Positions 43,829 to 53,019 are shown, numbered from the stretch's first letter. The stretch is 64,000 bases of DNA from Oricola sp. (GCF_022763245.1 NZ_JALEGV010000043.1:248001-312000), one strand, 5' to 3'. Translations and numbers: made by a program. Notes: a model not told the origin generated them from the sequence alone.

Positions 43829-44881
43829 CTATTCGGCCGCCTGCTTGCGCATGAACGGGCGCGCCCACTCGGCGTCCGGCGTGACGGAAGAGTTCTCGCG
43901 TGCCAATTCGGCGAGGATCTTGCGGTATTCCACGGTCATCCGGTCCGCCCGCGTATGCATCTCCGTGCGGGTGTCCAGCGGGAATTCCGGACGAATGTTG
44001 TTGAGCAACTCGCGGTCCTCGCTCTGGATCTGCCGGTCGAGCGCGATGATCCCGGCTCTCTTGGACTCGTCGGGATCGTCATTGCGCGCGATGAACTGAC
44101 AGAACAGCGTGTGCGTGTCGTCGACCGGCGTTGCGGTTTTGAACAACACGTGCCGAAGCCCGTTCTCATATTCCATCACGTCCTTGTAGACGAAGGGCTG
44201 GACCAGTTCGTTGTTGGTGACGCGCACCGTGAAGCCTTCGCCGGTCAGGCCGGTATTGGCCTTCAGCGCGTCGGTCAGGCGCGCCTTGTAGCTGACGCGC
44301 GACGTCAGCTTGTGGCCGTCGCGCTGGATCTCGTAGCTGAGGAACTTCGAGTTCGACGTGTCGCCGATGGTGTTGCGATGCGTCCAGGCGACATGCGCGA
44401 GGTCGAGGGCGTTGTCGATGACGCGCGGCGCGGATGTCGTCCAGACTTCCATCAGTTCGTGCATCAGCGTGAAGGAGGGATCGTCCGCTTCCGGCAGATG
44501 CGGAATGTCGGCGCGCGGCATGCCGGCGCAGATCCACACCAGCCCGTAGCGCTCGGCGATCAGAACGGACAGCGTGCGCGCCTTAGGCGGGATCGGCATG
44601 TCGTCGTCCTGCTGCGGAATGCGCGTGCATGCGCCCGACGTGTTGAAGGCCCAGCCGTGATAGGGGCAGACGATCTCGCCGTTTTCCAGCCAGCCCTGCG
44701 AAAGCCGGGCGGCGCGGTGCGGGCATTCGTCGACCGCGCATCCAAGCGAGCCGTCCGTGCCGCGCCAGACGACGTAGTTGTCGCCGAGCAGACGAACGGC
44801 GCGGGGCTTGTCGGCGATGTCCGCCGAGTAGGCGACCGGATACCAGTACTCCTTGAAGGCGGGGACTTCGCTTACCAGCAT
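43829..44881 (-). CDS. Rieske non-heme iron oxygenase (VanA/demethylase-like)
   Basis: 350-aa aromatic-ring or O/N-demethylating oxygenase. The Rieske [2Fe-2S] site is DECPHRAARL...VCPYHGW (residues about 52-80); the mononuclear iron site is NALDLAHVAWTH (Asp and two His). Size and the short N-terminus resemble vanillate O-demethylase and methylxanthine N-demethylase oxygenases rather than large-subunit ring dioxygenases. No reductase or ferredoxin gene is adjacent, so electrons come from elsewhere. It is the last gene of the BMP-ABC operon, 48 bp after the second permease, so its substrate is probably the imported compound. Confidence 0.87.
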   Translation of the reverse strand: MLVSEVPAFKEYWYPVAYSADIADKPRAVRLLGDNYVVWRGTDGSLGCAVDECPHRAARLSQGWLENGEIVCPYHGWAFNTSGACTRIPQQDDDMPIPPKARTLSVLIAERYGLVWICAGMPRADIPHLPEADDPSFTLMHELMEVWTTSAPRVIDNALDLAHVAWTHRNTIGDTSNSKFLSYEIQRDGHKLTSRVSYKARLTDALKANTGLTGEGFTVRVTNNELVQPFVYKDVMEYENGLRHVLFKTATPVDDTHTLFCQFIARNDDPDESKRAGIIALDRQIQSEDRELLNNIRPEFPLDTRTEMHTRADRMTVEYRKILAELARENSSVTPDAEWARPFMRKQAAE

Positions 44882-44929
44882 GGCATGCTCCTGTCTTTGA
44901 ACGTGTTGGGTCTCATGGGCGACGCCACG

Positions 44930-45853
44930 TCAGGCTCGCGTGAACGGCTTGCCGACACCCGCGGGTCCCGACGCGCGGCCGACAAAGGTCGCAAGCGCGA
45001 AGAGAGCGAGGACATAGGGCAGGGCGATCAGCAATTCATGCGGAATGCCGCGCCAGAGAATTTGCGCGCGCAGGGCGATCGCGTCGGCGAAGCCGAAGGC
45101 GATGCAAGCGAGCGCACCCGGCCAGACCCGCCATTTGCCGAACACCATCGCCGCCAGCGCGAGAAAGCCGCGTCCCTGGGTCATGGAAGCCTGGAACATG
45201 TCGAGCGTGACGATCGACAGATAGGCACCGCCCAGCGCGCCGAAAACACCGGAGGATACGACCGCGAAGAAGCGCGTCCGCACAACGGCGATGCCCGCGA
45301 CATCGGCGGATTCGGCGGACTCGCCGCAGGCCCGGATGCGCAGCCCGGCATCGGTGCGGAACAGCACCCACCAGACGAGGAAGACAAGCGCGAAGCAGAT
45401 GTAATCGACCAGGCTGAGCGACCGGAAGATGCGGCCGACCGCGGGCAGGTCCTCCAGAAAGGGCACATGGATCGAGGGGATCTTCGCGACGCTCGGCGTC
45501 AGCCCGTCAATGTCCCAGATCACGGGGATGAGCGCCGCCGTCAGGCCCGCCCCGATCAGGTTGATGGCCGCCGAGGCCACGACCTGGTCGCCGCGCAACG
45601 TCACCGTCATCAGCGCCAATGCGCTGCCCGACAGGACGCCGGAGCAAAGTGCGCCGACCAGGCCGAGCCAGGGGCTGCCGGTGAAATAGGTCACCAGCAC
45701 GGCCGAGAAGGCGCCGATCAGCATCATGCCTTCGAGGCCGATATTCATGACGCCGCTGCGCTCGCTGATCAGGCCGCCCAGCATTGGCATCAGGATCGGC
45801 AGTGCGAGATGCAGCGCGCTGATCACGAGCGAAATCGTCAGAAGGTGGCTCAT
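44930..45853 (-). CDS. BMP-type ABC transporter permease 2 (nucleoside-like)
   Basis: 307-aa permease of the branched-chain/RbsC superfamily (PF02653), about nine TM helices. The early GGLISERSGVMNIGLEGMML motif is the hallmark of the NupQ/RnsD-type second permease of nucleoside BMP transporters. It overlaps permease 1 by four bases. Together with permease 1, the duplicated ATPase and the BMP binding protein it makes a full importer. Confidence 0.93.
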   Translation of the reverse strand: MSHLLTISLVISALHLALPILMPMLGGLISERSGVMNIGLEGMMLIGAFSAVLVTYFTGSPWLGLVGALCSGVLSGSALALMTVTLRGDQVVASAAINLIGAGLTAALIPVIWDIDGLTPSVAKIPSIHVPFLEDLPAVGRIFRSLSLVDYICFALVFLVWWVLFRTDAGLRIRACGESAESADVAGIAVVRTRFFAVVSSGVFGALGGAYLSIVTLDMFQASMTQGRGFLALAAMVFGKWRVWPGALACIAFGFADAIALRAQILWRGIPHELLIALPYVLALFALATFVGRASGPAGVGKPFTRA

Positions 45854-47127
45854 GACGGCATCTCCATGCTTGCGGTCTTTTCAGCGGCCGGCGGCGTCTC
45901 GGCCCCGGTTTCGATGGCCCTGTCGTCGACGGCCGGTTTGCGCCAGCCGGACCAGAGCCTGAGCATCGCCGGCTGGGCGGCGACGAAGGCGACGACCAGT
46001 CCGGAAACGACACCGACCATCTCGCGGCTGATCCCGGCGATTGCCTGCAATGGCACCGAACCCGCGTGCAGAACGGCGAAGAAGAAGCCCGAAGCGACGA
46101 CGCCGATCGGCGAGAGTGCGCCGAGAAGGGCGACCGCGATCGCGTCGAAGCCGTAACCCGGCGAGAAGGCCGAGTAAAAGCGGCCATAGACGCCGAGAAC
46201 CTGAACGGCACCCGCCAGTCCGCCCAGCGCGCCGGAGGCGAGTAGCGCGAGAATGGTCATGCGTTCGATGGAGACCCCGCTGGCGCGCGCCGCGCCCTGG
46301 TTGGCGCCCATCAGCCGCAGCCGAAAGCCGATCGGCGTCCGGTACAGAACCCATGTCACGATCGCCACGGCCGCGAGCGCGACGAGAAGGCCGGCATGCA
46401 GCCGCGTGCCGTCCCAGATGATCGGCAACTGCGTGCCTTCCGGCACGCGGTCCGTCGCCGAAGGCTGGTCGGACGCCACGAACGGACCGCTCGGGGCCAC
46501 GGCATATTCGGACACGGCGACCGCGACGAAATTCATCATGATCGTCGTGACGACCTCATGCGCGCCGCGATAGGCCTTCAGCAGCGCCGGGATCAACGCG
46601 AACAAGGCGCCGCCAATCATGCCGGCGAGGATGCAGGCGATCATCAGCAGGACAGGCGGCAGATTGACGGTGGCGCCGACAATGCCGGCGACAAGGCCGC
46701 CGAAGAGAAGCTGTCCTTCCACGCCGATGTTGAAGAGGCTCGCATGGAAGGCGACGGCCACGGCGAGGCCCGCGATCAGGAGCGGGATCATCTGCACCAT
46801 CGTTTCCGCGATCGCCGGGCCGCTGCCGAGCGCGCCGCCGAACAAGGCGGTCGTCGTCAGCCAGAGGTCGGAGCCGGCCAGCCAGATCATCGGCACGGAG
46901 GCGACCAGCGCCGCAGCGATGGTGAGAATGAAGGTCAGAACCTGGCCGCCGAAATGGCCGGAGGCCCGGTGAAAATGCGCGATCAGGCGCGGCATCACCT
47001 GTTGCGGCGCCGGAGACCGGGTCTCATCGCCGGCGGTGCCCATCGCGTCGGCCATGGCGACCGGGTCCATGCGCGTCTGGCGCCTGGAAGCGAGATCGGA
47101 TGTCGGGGCTGTGGTGTCGATCGTCAT
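45850..47127 (-). CDS. BMP-type ABC transporter permease 1
   Basis: 425-aa permease of the same superfamily, with an N-terminal cytoplasmic extension of about 60 residues before the first helix and a hydrophilic C-tail. Family markers are FHASLFNIGVEGQLLFGGL and GAHEVVTTIMMNFVA, as in NupP/RnsC-type first permeases. ATG 47127 overlaps the ATPase stop by four bases; the longer upstream open reading runs inside the ATPase gene and is a shadow. Confidence 0.92.
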   Translation of the reverse strand: MTIDTTAPTSDLASRRQTRMDPVAMADAMGTAGDETRSPAPQQVMPRLIAHFHRASGHFGGQVLTFILTIAAALVASVPMIWLAGSDLWLTTTALFGGALGSGPAIAETMVQMIPLLIAGLAVAVAFHASLFNIGVEGQLLFGGLVAGIVGATVNLPPVLLMIACILAGMIGGALFALIPALLKAYRGAHEVVTTIMMNFVAVAVSEYAVAPSGPFVASDQPSATDRVPEGTQLPIIWDGTRLHAGLLVALAAVAIVTWVLYRTPIGFRLRLMGANQGAARASGVSIERMTILALLASGALGGLAGAVQVLGVYGRFYSAFSPGYGFDAIAVALLGALSPIGVVASGFFFAVLHAGSVPLQAIAGISREMVGVVSGLVVAFVAAQPAMLRLWSGWRKPAVDDRAIETGAETPPAAEKTASMEMPS

Positions 47128-48728
47128 GGCTTGCTTTCCTGATCGACGCCGGACATCCAGCGGCCGATCTGGTCGATGTCGGCATTGGCGGTGGTCGTTT
47201 CGCCGACGATGCGGCCCTGGCGGAACACGACGATCCGGTCGGCGATGGTGAAGACCTCGTTCAGGTCCAGGCTGAGCAGCAGAACGCCGCCGCCAGCGTC
47301 GCGCAGTCCGATCAGCGCCTCGTGGACGGCGGCGGTCGATCCGATGTCGAGACCGCGGGTCGGCTGGGCGGCGATCATCAGTCGGGGCGCGCGCGACAAT
47401 TCGCGCCCGACCACCAGCTTCTGCTGATTGCCGCCCGAAAGGCTGGCGACAGGCGCTTCGACGGAGGAGGCGCGAACCCGCTGGCGTTTGACGATACCGG
47501 TCGCGAAACGACCCCGCCGTTTGCGCGACAGCCAGAAGGGCGTCGGCGCGAAGGGGGCGCCGTCGATGAAGCCGATGGAAGCGTTGTCGATGACGCTCAT
47601 CGCGTCGGCGACCGCAAGGCGGTGGCGATCCTCCGGAATATGCGCGATGCCGCACTGGAAGCGCTGGAGCGTCGTCATGCCGGTGATGTCGCAATCGTCG
47701 AGTGCGATGCCGCCCTGCTTCGCTTTCGTCAGACCGATCAGCAGGTCCACGAATTGCGACTGTCCGTTGCCCTCCACACCGACGACGGCAAGGATCTCTC
47801 CGCCATGCACGTCGAGGTCGACCGGCCCGAACCGGTCGCCGTCGGAAAGCTTGCGGACAGAGAGTACAGTCGGCCAGATGTGATGCGAGCGCGAGGGCAC
47901 TTCGGGCTTGTTGCGGCCGATCATCAGCCGCACCAGCCGCGCCTCGAGCGCTTGTCTCTGTTCCGCATCGGCGAATGCGCGCGGGATCTCGGCCTCGCCG
48001 GCGACCGCTCCGTCGCGCAGCACCGTGACGCGGTCGCACAGGCGCATGATCTCAGGCATCTTGTGACTGATCAGCACGATGGTCGTGCCGTCGCGCTGCA
48101 GGTTCTGCAAAAGCGCGTAAAGTTCTTCGGCGTCGGGGGGCGAAAGCGCCGCCGTCGGCTCGTCGAGCACCAGCGTCGTCGCGCCGCCCCAAAGGGCCTT
48201 CAGGATCTCCACCTTCTGCCGCGCGCCGACGGACAGCGTTTCGCAGCGGGCGGACGGATCGATCCCGAAACCGAGCCGTTCGGAGAGGTCGACGGCCCGG
48301 CGGCTCGCCGCCTCCAGGTCGAGCGGACGCAACCATCGCGCCGCGAACCCCTTGCTGCCGCGACCGAGGATCAGGTTTTCGGCGACCGTCAGTTTGCCGA
48401 TCAGGCTGAAGTGCTGCTGTACCATGCCGATGCCATGCGCCAGCGCATCGGCCGAAGACCTGAGCATGACCTCCTCTCCGGCGATTTGGATCCGCCCTGC
48501 GTCGGGGCGGATCATGCCGAAGAGGATCTTCATCAGCGTCGACTTGCCCGCGCCATTCTCGCCGAGCAGGCCGTGGACCGATCCGGGTTGCACCGTCAGG
48601 TCGATGGAGCGGTTCGCCTTGACCGGGCCGAAATGCTTGCTCACGCCGGAGAGCCGGATGGCCGCCGGCGTGAGCTCGGACCGCGAGGCGTCGTCTTTTG
48701 TCATTATCGCCTCGAAGCCCGCACTCAT
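47124..48728 (-). CDS. BMP-type ABC transporter ATPase (two ATP-binding domains)
   Basis: 534-aa duplicated ABC ATPase of the sugar/nucleoside (RbsA/NupO/RnsB) class. Domain 1 has Walker A GLLGENGAGKSTLMKILFG, signature LSVGARQKVEI and Walker B LVLDEPTAAL. Domain 2 has the degenerate Walker A GVEGNGQSQFVD and signature LSGGNQQKLVVGREL, as normal for this class. ATG 48728 overlaps the stop of the BMP gene by one base (TGATG), giving tight coupling; ATG 48704 with GAGGCG ahead is the alternative and would remove eight residues. Confidence 0.93.
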   Translation of the reverse strand: MSAGFEAIMTKDDASRSELTPAAIRLSGVSKHFGPVKANRSIDLTVQPGSVHGLLGENGAGKSTLMKILFGMIRPDAGRIQIAGEEVMLRSSADALAHGIGMVQQHFSLIGKLTVAENLILGRGSKGFAARWLRPLDLEAASRRAVDLSERLGFGIDPSARCETLSVGARQKVEILKALWGGATTLVLDEPTAALSPPDAEELYALLQNLQRDGTTIVLISHKMPEIMRLCDRVTVLRDGAVAGEAEIPRAFADAEQRQALEARLVRLMIGRNKPEVPSRSHHIWPTVLSVRKLSDGDRFGPVDLDVHGGEILAVVGVEGNGQSQFVDLLIGLTKAKQGGIALDDCDITGMTTLQRFQCGIAHIPEDRHRLAVADAMSVIDNASIGFIDGAPFAPTPFWLSRKRRGRFATGIVKRQRVRASSVEAPVASLSGGNQQKLVVGRELSRAPRLMIAAQPTRGLDIGSTAAVHEALIGLRDAGGGVLLLSLDLNEVFTIADRIVVFRQGRIVGETTTANADIDQIGRWMSGVDQESKP

Positions 48729-49792
48729 CAGTCGCCTGCCGGCTGGAAGGATTTCAGCTCTTCCTCGTTCGACGGCACGGTCATCGAACCGTCGAGGATC
48801 AATGCGGTCGCGGCTTCGACCTTTGCCATGATGTCGGCCGACAGCGTGTCGATATTGTCCTGGCACAGCCCCACGGCGCCTTCCTTCAAGCCGAGGCTGA
48901 CGGCGCCACCCTCGAAGCTGCCCTCGGCGGCCTTGGTGTTCTCCAAGACGACCGCGCCGGACACGTCCTTGACCGCGGAGGTAAGGAAGTTGTCGGGCGC
49001 GAACTGGCCCTTGCAGGTATCGACGCCGATAACCCAGTAGCCGTCGCCCATGCTCTTGGCGGCGTCGAAGATGCCGCGTCCGCCGCCGCCGGCGACGTCC
49101 ATGATAAGGTCCGCGCCGAGGTCGTAGATGCCGAGCGCGAGTTCCTTGGCCTTGGCCGGCTCGGTGAAGGAGCCGACATAGGCGACGGAGACCTGGATGT
49201 CGGGATTGACGTAGCGCAGGCCCGCCTCGAAGCCGGACAGGAAGCGGACGACCGGCGGCGTTTCGATGCCGCCGATGAAGCCGACGCGGCTGCCCTTGGT
49301 GGTCATCGCGGCGGCGATGCCGGAGAGGAACGCGGCCTCATGCTCGCGGAAGGTGACGCTGGCGACGTTCGGCAGCGGGTTCTTGTCCTTGTCGACCGCG
49401 ACGGCGTCGATCAGCGTGAACTTCGCGTCCGGATTGGCGATGGCGACCTCGGTCAGCGCGTCACGGATGCCAAAGCCGACGCCGGTGGTCACGGTCGAGC
49501 CGCTGTCGATGGCCTGCTTCAGGTTCGGGACCAGCTGCGACTTGTTGGCCGACTGGATGACGAGCTCCTTGCCGCCCAGTTTCTCGACGCTCGCCTCGAC
49601 GCCGATCTTGGCCAGGTCGTTGAAGCCCTGGTCGCCGAGGCCGGCCGTATTGGTGACCATCGACCAGATGTAGTCCTCGGCCGAAGCCGGATTGGACGCG
49701 CCGAGGCTCAGCGCGACGAGCGCAGCCGAACCCATCAGGGCTCCGAAGCGCCTGCGTGTCGAGAGTGTCGTTCTTTTCGTAGGTGCAGTCAT
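48728..49792 (-). CDS. BMP family ABC transporter substrate-binding protein
   Basis: 354-aa periplasmic basic-membrane-protein/PnrA-like binding protein. The signal peptide contains TRRRFGALMGSAALVAL, which fits the Tat consensus (S/T)RRxF, and is cleaved near NPASAED. The mature part has GLGDQGFNDLA and FREHEAAFLSGIAA, typical of nucleoside-binding BMP proteins. Starts at ATG 49792 (nine bases after AGGAG); ATG 49798 is possible. It lies between the TIGR00725 gene (64 bp) and the ATPase. Substrate: nucleoside or purine-like compound by family, not proved. Confidence 0.9.
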   Translation of the reverse strand: MTAPTKRTTLSTRRRFGALMGSAALVALSLGASNPASAEDYIWSMVTNTAGLGDQGFNDLAKIGVEASVEKLGGKELVIQSANKSQLVPNLKQAIDSGSTVTTGVGFGIRDALTEVAIANPDAKFTLIDAVAVDKDKNPLPNVASVTFREHEAAFLSGIAAAMTTKGSRVGFIGGIETPPVVRFLSGFEAGLRYVNPDIQVSVAYVGSFTEPAKAKELALGIYDLGADLIMDVAGGGGRGIFDAAKSMGDGYWVIGVDTCKGQFAPDNFLTSAVKDVSGAVVLENTKAAEGSFEGGAVSLGLKEGAVGLCQDNIDTLSADIMAKVEAATALILDGSMTVPSNEEELKSFQPAGD

Positions 49793-49856
49793 GGTCATGT
49801 GCTCCTGGGCTGGTGAGGGAGAGGGATATGCGAAATCGGATGCCTTGCGGTGCGGC

Positions 49857-50429
49857 TCATTGTCCGGCCCACCCCGTATGCGCCTCCAGGCGCGTGCCCT
49901 GCCGCGGCTCTGTGGCGCGCGCGAGCGCGATCGAGACCGCTTCCTCGGGCGTGGATGCGAAGCTGATGGCGACCACGCGGCGTTCGTCGAGCCACTTGCC
50001 GTCCTCGATCGCGCCGCGCAGGCGGTCGGCCCAGCCGAGCGTGCCTTCCAGAACAACGAGCGGTACGCCGGAATCATAGGCAATGGTGACTTCGTTCAGC
50101 GTGCCGACGCCTCCGCCGATCATGATGAGGCTGTCGCAGCCGCGCGCGGTCAGGATGTTGCGCACCGTTCCCATGCCGGTTGGAAAGACGAGATCGACAT
50201 AGGGGTTGGCCTTGCTCTTGTCGGCATAGGGCAGGAACCCGACGGTCAGGCCCCCGCCGTCGCGCGCGCCGCGGCAGGATTCCTCCATGACGCCGCCCGT
50301 GCCCCCGCCGACGAGAGCCGCACCGGCCTCCGCGATGCCGCGCCCCACTTCATAGGCGGCCTTCGACACGGCTTCGGGGAGTGTTTCCCCTGGGCGGGCG
50401 CTGCGTCCGATCACTCCGATGGTCAGCAT
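49857..50429 (-). CDS. TIGR00725/LOG-like Rossmann-fold protein
   Basis: 190-aa SLOG-superfamily protein. GGGTGGVMEESCRGARDGGG and the second loop MIGGGVGTLNEVT correspond to the nucleotide-binding GGG and PGGxGTxxE loops of LOG (lysine decarboxylase-like, nucleoside 5'-monophosphate phosphoribohydrolase) proteins, though here the second motif is GGGVGT. LOG enzymes release bases from nucleoside monophosphates. In this operon, with a PfkB kinase 14 bp upstream and a nucleoside-type importer downstream, release of a purine-like base from a phosphorylated nucleoside is an attractive inference. A pure binding role is possible. Confidence 0.78.
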   Translation of the reverse strand: MLTIGVIGRSARPGETLPEAVSKAAYEVGRGIAEAGAALVGGGTGGVMEESCRGARDGGGLTVGFLPYADKSKANPYVDLVFPTGMGTVRNILTARGCDSLIMIGGGVGTLNEVTIAYDSGVPLVVLEGTLGWADRLRGAIEDGKWLDERRVVAISFASTPEEAVSIALARATEPRQGTRLEAHTGWAGQ

Positions 50430-50443
50430 CGCGTTCTCGCTTT

Positions 50444-51496
50444 CTACTCGTTGATCGCGGCAGGGGCGCCGGCCCCGGCGCGCTGCGTCGCCGGCGTTTC
50501 GGCATCGATCCGCCGGGCCATGGATTGCAGGTCCAGAGCCCGTTGCCGCACTTCGTCATGATCCACGCCGATCAGGGCGAGCGGATCTTCCGTCGCGATC
50601 GCAAAGGATGCCGCGGCTGATCCCAGTGCGGCGGCGTGGAGCATGTCGCCTGTCGCGGCCATTCCGGTCATGAAGCCGCCGCAGAACGCGTCGCCCGCGC
50701 CTGTCGGATCGACGACCGTGCCCTCATGCGCGGGCATGTGGAACAACTCACCGCGCCGCTGGATGTAGACGCCATCACCGCCGGCCTTCAGCGCCACGGC
50801 ACGCGCGCCCTGCGCTTTCAGCCGAAACAGGATCTCGTGCACGCTGACGCCGGGCGCGATCACATCGAAATCCGACGTGCTGGGGAGGAAGAAATCGAGA
50901 TCGTCGAGCGTCACCGCGAGGCGCGAGAACGCGTCGCCAAGAAGGTCTGACCGCGCTGGACAGTCCGACTGCAGCTTGCCGCGCCCGCCCTTCAGGCGGT
51001 GAACGAGGCAGCGATGGCGCTGCAGCGGGAGGAGCGGCATGTGCCAGTGATCGACCTCTTGCAGCCATGCGTCCGGAATGTCGGACTCGATCGGCGCGCC
51101 GAGCGGAAGCACGTCGGGCATGGAAGTCGTGTCGACGAAAGCCGCGCGGTCTGCTTCCGGTAGCGCCTGGAGCATCTCCTGCGGCACGGGCTGCAGTCGC
51201 GAACCGTCCGGCAGGTGGGCAAAGGTCACGCGGACCGGATGCGACCGCTCGATACGGCGAACGGCGCTCGTGTCGATCCCGGTGTCGCCAAGCGCCCGCA
51301 GCACATCCTGCGGATAGTCGTTGCCGACCACCGTGACGATCCTCGGCGCATTGCCGGCGATCATCGCCCCGAGCGCCGACCACAGCGCATTGCCGCCGAC
51401 CTTGTCGACGACATGCCGCCCGTCCTGGGTCAGCACCGCGTCGATGCTGAAGGAGCCGGCAACGGCAAGCACGGGTTTGGCGGAATGCGGAGGCAT
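50444..51496 (-). CDS. PfkB-family carbohydrate/nucleoside kinase
   Basis: 350-aa ribokinase-fold kinase: KVGGNALWSALGAMIAG near the N-terminus and the anion-hole and catalytic motif VVDPTGAGDAFCGGF with catalytic Asp. The central part departs from classical ribokinase and is Arg/His rich. ATG 51496 is chosen for AAAGAGA five bases ahead; an ATG 39 bases upstream falls in the palindrome region. It is the first gene of the seven-gene operon ending in the Rieske oxygenase, and its promoter carries two inverted repeats. It probably phosphorylates the imported sugar or nucleoside. Confidence 0.85.
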   Translation of the reverse strand: MPPHSAKPVLAVAGSFSIDAVLTQDGRHVVDKVGGNALWSALGAMIAGNAPRIVTVVGNDYPQDVLRALGDTGIDTSAVRRIERSHPVRVTFAHLPDGSRLQPVPQEMLQALPEADRAAFVDTTSMPDVLPLGAPIESDIPDAWLQEVDHWHMPLLPLQRHRCLVHRLKGGRGKLQSDCPARSDLLGDAFSRLAVTLDDLDFFLPSTSDFDVIAPGVSVHEILFRLKAQGARAVALKAGGDGVYIQRRGELFHMPAHEGTVVDPTGAGDAFCGGFMTGMAATGDMLHAAALGSAAASFAIATEDPLALIGVDHDEVRQRALDLQSMARRIDAETPATQRAGAGAPAAINE

Positions 51497-51524
51497 CGGG
51501 TCTCTTTGGTGCGATGAAAGAGGC

Positions 51525-51541
51525 TGCACAATCATTGTGCA
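51525..51541. promoter_or_regulatory. Perfect 17-bp palindrome at the PfkB operon promoter
   Basis: TGCACAAT-C-ATTGTGCA, perfect 8-bp arms about a single central base, 29-45 bp upstream of the PfkB start. It may be an operator or a 5'-UTR hairpin. Its ATTG core is shared with the neighbouring GntR-like site but the arms differ. Confidence 0.6.
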
Positions 51542-51580
51542 GTTTCTCGGATGCCCATGATTTAAACACCTGAATTGTCC

Positions 51581-51593
51581 ATTGTCCAACAAT
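51581..51593. promoter_or_regulatory. ATTGT-N3-ACAAT operator upstream of PfkB operon
   Basis: ATTGTCCAACAAT, 5-bp arms around CCA, 85-97 bp upstream of the PfkB start, preceded by a second direct ATTGTCC copy (51574-51580). The same element with centre TCA occurs at 52825-52837 between the aldo/keto reductase and the GntR gene; ten of the thirteen bases are arm bases identical in both, and only one spacer base differs. Confidence 0.65.
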
Positions 51594-51682
51594 AAAACTC
51601 GCCGTCCGGATTTTTCGTGCAGGCATCGGAAATCGCTGGGAAAAACCGCTCCTGAGAAGGTGGAAAACACCGACCCGGATAC

Positions 51683-51710
51683 AAAAAAAGCGCGGGTTCC
51701 GACCCGCGCT
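51683..51710 (-). terminator. Rho-independent terminator of the aldo/keto reductase gene
   Basis: On the minus strand a 9-bp stem AGCGCGGGT/ACCCGCGCT with loop CGGA is followed by seven T residues (plus-strand A-run 51683-51689). It lies 32 bp after the aldo/keto reductase stop and isolates that gene from the PfkB operon. Confidence 0.93.
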
Positions 51711-51741
51711 CTTTGAGCATCATCATCTTGTGTCGAGGAGG

Positions 51742-52755
51742 TCAGCCGCGCTGTGACCGACGTTGGTCCTTCGCCAGTCCCGGCCAGGCCCAGCCGGCAT
51801 TGCGCGGATCCACATACTCCCCGGGCGCGACCACGGCGTCGATCGCATCAAGCGTTTCAGTGTCCAGCGTGATGCCGTCGGCCGAGAGGAGCTGGTCGAG
51901 TTGTTCGGCGGTGCGCGGTCCGAGGAGTGTCGCGGTGACGCCCGGATGCTCGAGCGTCCAGGCCAGGCTCATCTGCATGAGGCTCAGGCCGGCTGTCTCC
52001 GCTATGGCCGTCAGGGCCTCCGTCGCGTCCAGCTTGGCCGCGTCATCGGCGCGCACGAACGGGTTGCCGGACGCGGCGCGCGATCCTTCGGGCGCCGGAG
52101 CGCCGCGCCGGTACTTGCCCGTCAGCCAGCCCCCGTTGAGCGGGCTCCAGGCAAGCAGTCCCATGCCATATTGCTGGCAGACCGGCAGAACCGAGCGCTC
52201 GATGCCCCTGACGAGGATGGAGTAAGGCGACTGTTCGCTCGCGAATGCGGTCGCGCCCAGCTTTTCGGCTGCCCACTGGCTCTGCACCAGAAGTTCCGGC
52301 GGAAACACCGACGAACCGGCATGGCGGATCTTGCCGGCGCGGATCAACGCGTCGAAGGCGGCCACTGTCTCCTCGACCGGCGTTCTCGGATCGGGGCGGT
52401 GCAACTGGTAGAGGTCGATGTAGTCCGTCTTCAGGCGGCGCAGGCTGTCATCGACCGCCTGCATGATCCAGCGCCGCGATCCGCCGGACTGGTTCAGGTC
52501 GCCATGCATCGGAAGTCCGACCTTGGTCGCCAGCACGACCTTGTCGCGCCGTCCCGCGAGTACTTCGCCCAGCGCTTTCTCGACTGCGCCATTGTCGTAG
52601 ATGTCGGCGGTGTCGATGAGGTTGATGCCGGCGTCGAGTGCCTTGTGCACCAGTTTTGCGGCGTCCGCCGGGCTCTGGGAGGTGAGCAGCGACATGGTGC
52701 CGAAGCCGAAACGCGATACCATCGGGCCTGTCGCACCCAGTCTTTTCATTTCCAT
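51742..52755 (-). CDS. Aldo/keto reductase
   Basis: 337-aa NAD(P)H-dependent TIM-barrel reductase: GFGTMSLLTSQSPAD near the start, catalytic Asp/Tyr in NLIDTADIYDNGAVEKALGE, catalytic Lys in VVLATKVGLP and His in DYIDLYQLHRPDP. ATG 52755 follows AAGGA by seven bases; a second ATG at 52749 is possible. It lies between the PfkB operon and the GntR regulator, with an ATTGT-N3-ACAAT operator 70-84 bp upstream, so it is likely part of the same regulon. Confidence 0.93.
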   Translation of the reverse strand: MEMKRLGATGPMVSRFGFGTMSLLTSQSPADAAKLVHKALDAGINLIDTADIYDNGAVEKALGEVLAGRRDKVVLATKVGLPMHGDLNQSGGSRRWIMQAVDDSLRRLKTDYIDLYQLHRPDPRTPVEETVAAFDALIRAGKIRHAGSSVFPPELLVQSQWAAEKLGATAFASEQSPYSILVRGIERSVLPVCQQYGMGLLAWSPLNGGWLTGKYRRGAPAPEGSRAASGNPFVRADDAAKLDATEALTAIAETAGLSLMQMSLAWTLEHPGVTATLLGPRTAEQLDQLLSADGITLDTETLDAIDAVVAPGEYVDPRNAGWAWPGLAKDQRRSQRG

Positions 52756-52823
52756 CGGAAATCCTTGTCCGGTTGGCCGCGCTTGGCGGGTTGAGACTTC
52801 GACGAGCAAAGCATATAAGATTT

Positions 52824-52838
52824 CATTGTTCAACAATG
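52824..52838. promoter_or_regulatory. ATTGT-N3-ACAAT operator between aldo/keto reductase and gntR
   Basis: CATTGT-TCA-ACAATG, perfect 6-bp arms, 70-84 bp upstream of the aldo/keto reductase start and 182 bp upstream of the GntR start. A TATAAG hexamer at 52814-52819 is close enough to be a promoter element. The candidate binding protein is the GntR regulator itself. No gene was seen in the 264-bp gap 52756-53019. Confidence 0.65.
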
Positions 52839-53019
52839 GATAATCGGTTGAAAGCCCCGCTGAAACGATTGTATTCGCGCACGCTCCGCCGTAATTTGGG
52901 CTTCCGCACACTGGCGAGGAGGAACCGGCAGGATCAAGGAATGGCGCTGAACCCGCTTCCGTTTCAGTCTGCTCCCCAAGGCAGCCATCGTTCCATTCCG
53001 CAACCACCGGCAGCATAGA

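Noticed and set aside
47128-48039. N-terminal extension of ABC permease 1 (about 300 codons)
   Set aside because: It runs antiframe through the ATPase gene, is Arg/Pro-rich and has no homologous feature; ATG 47127 with a 4-bp overlap is the natural start.
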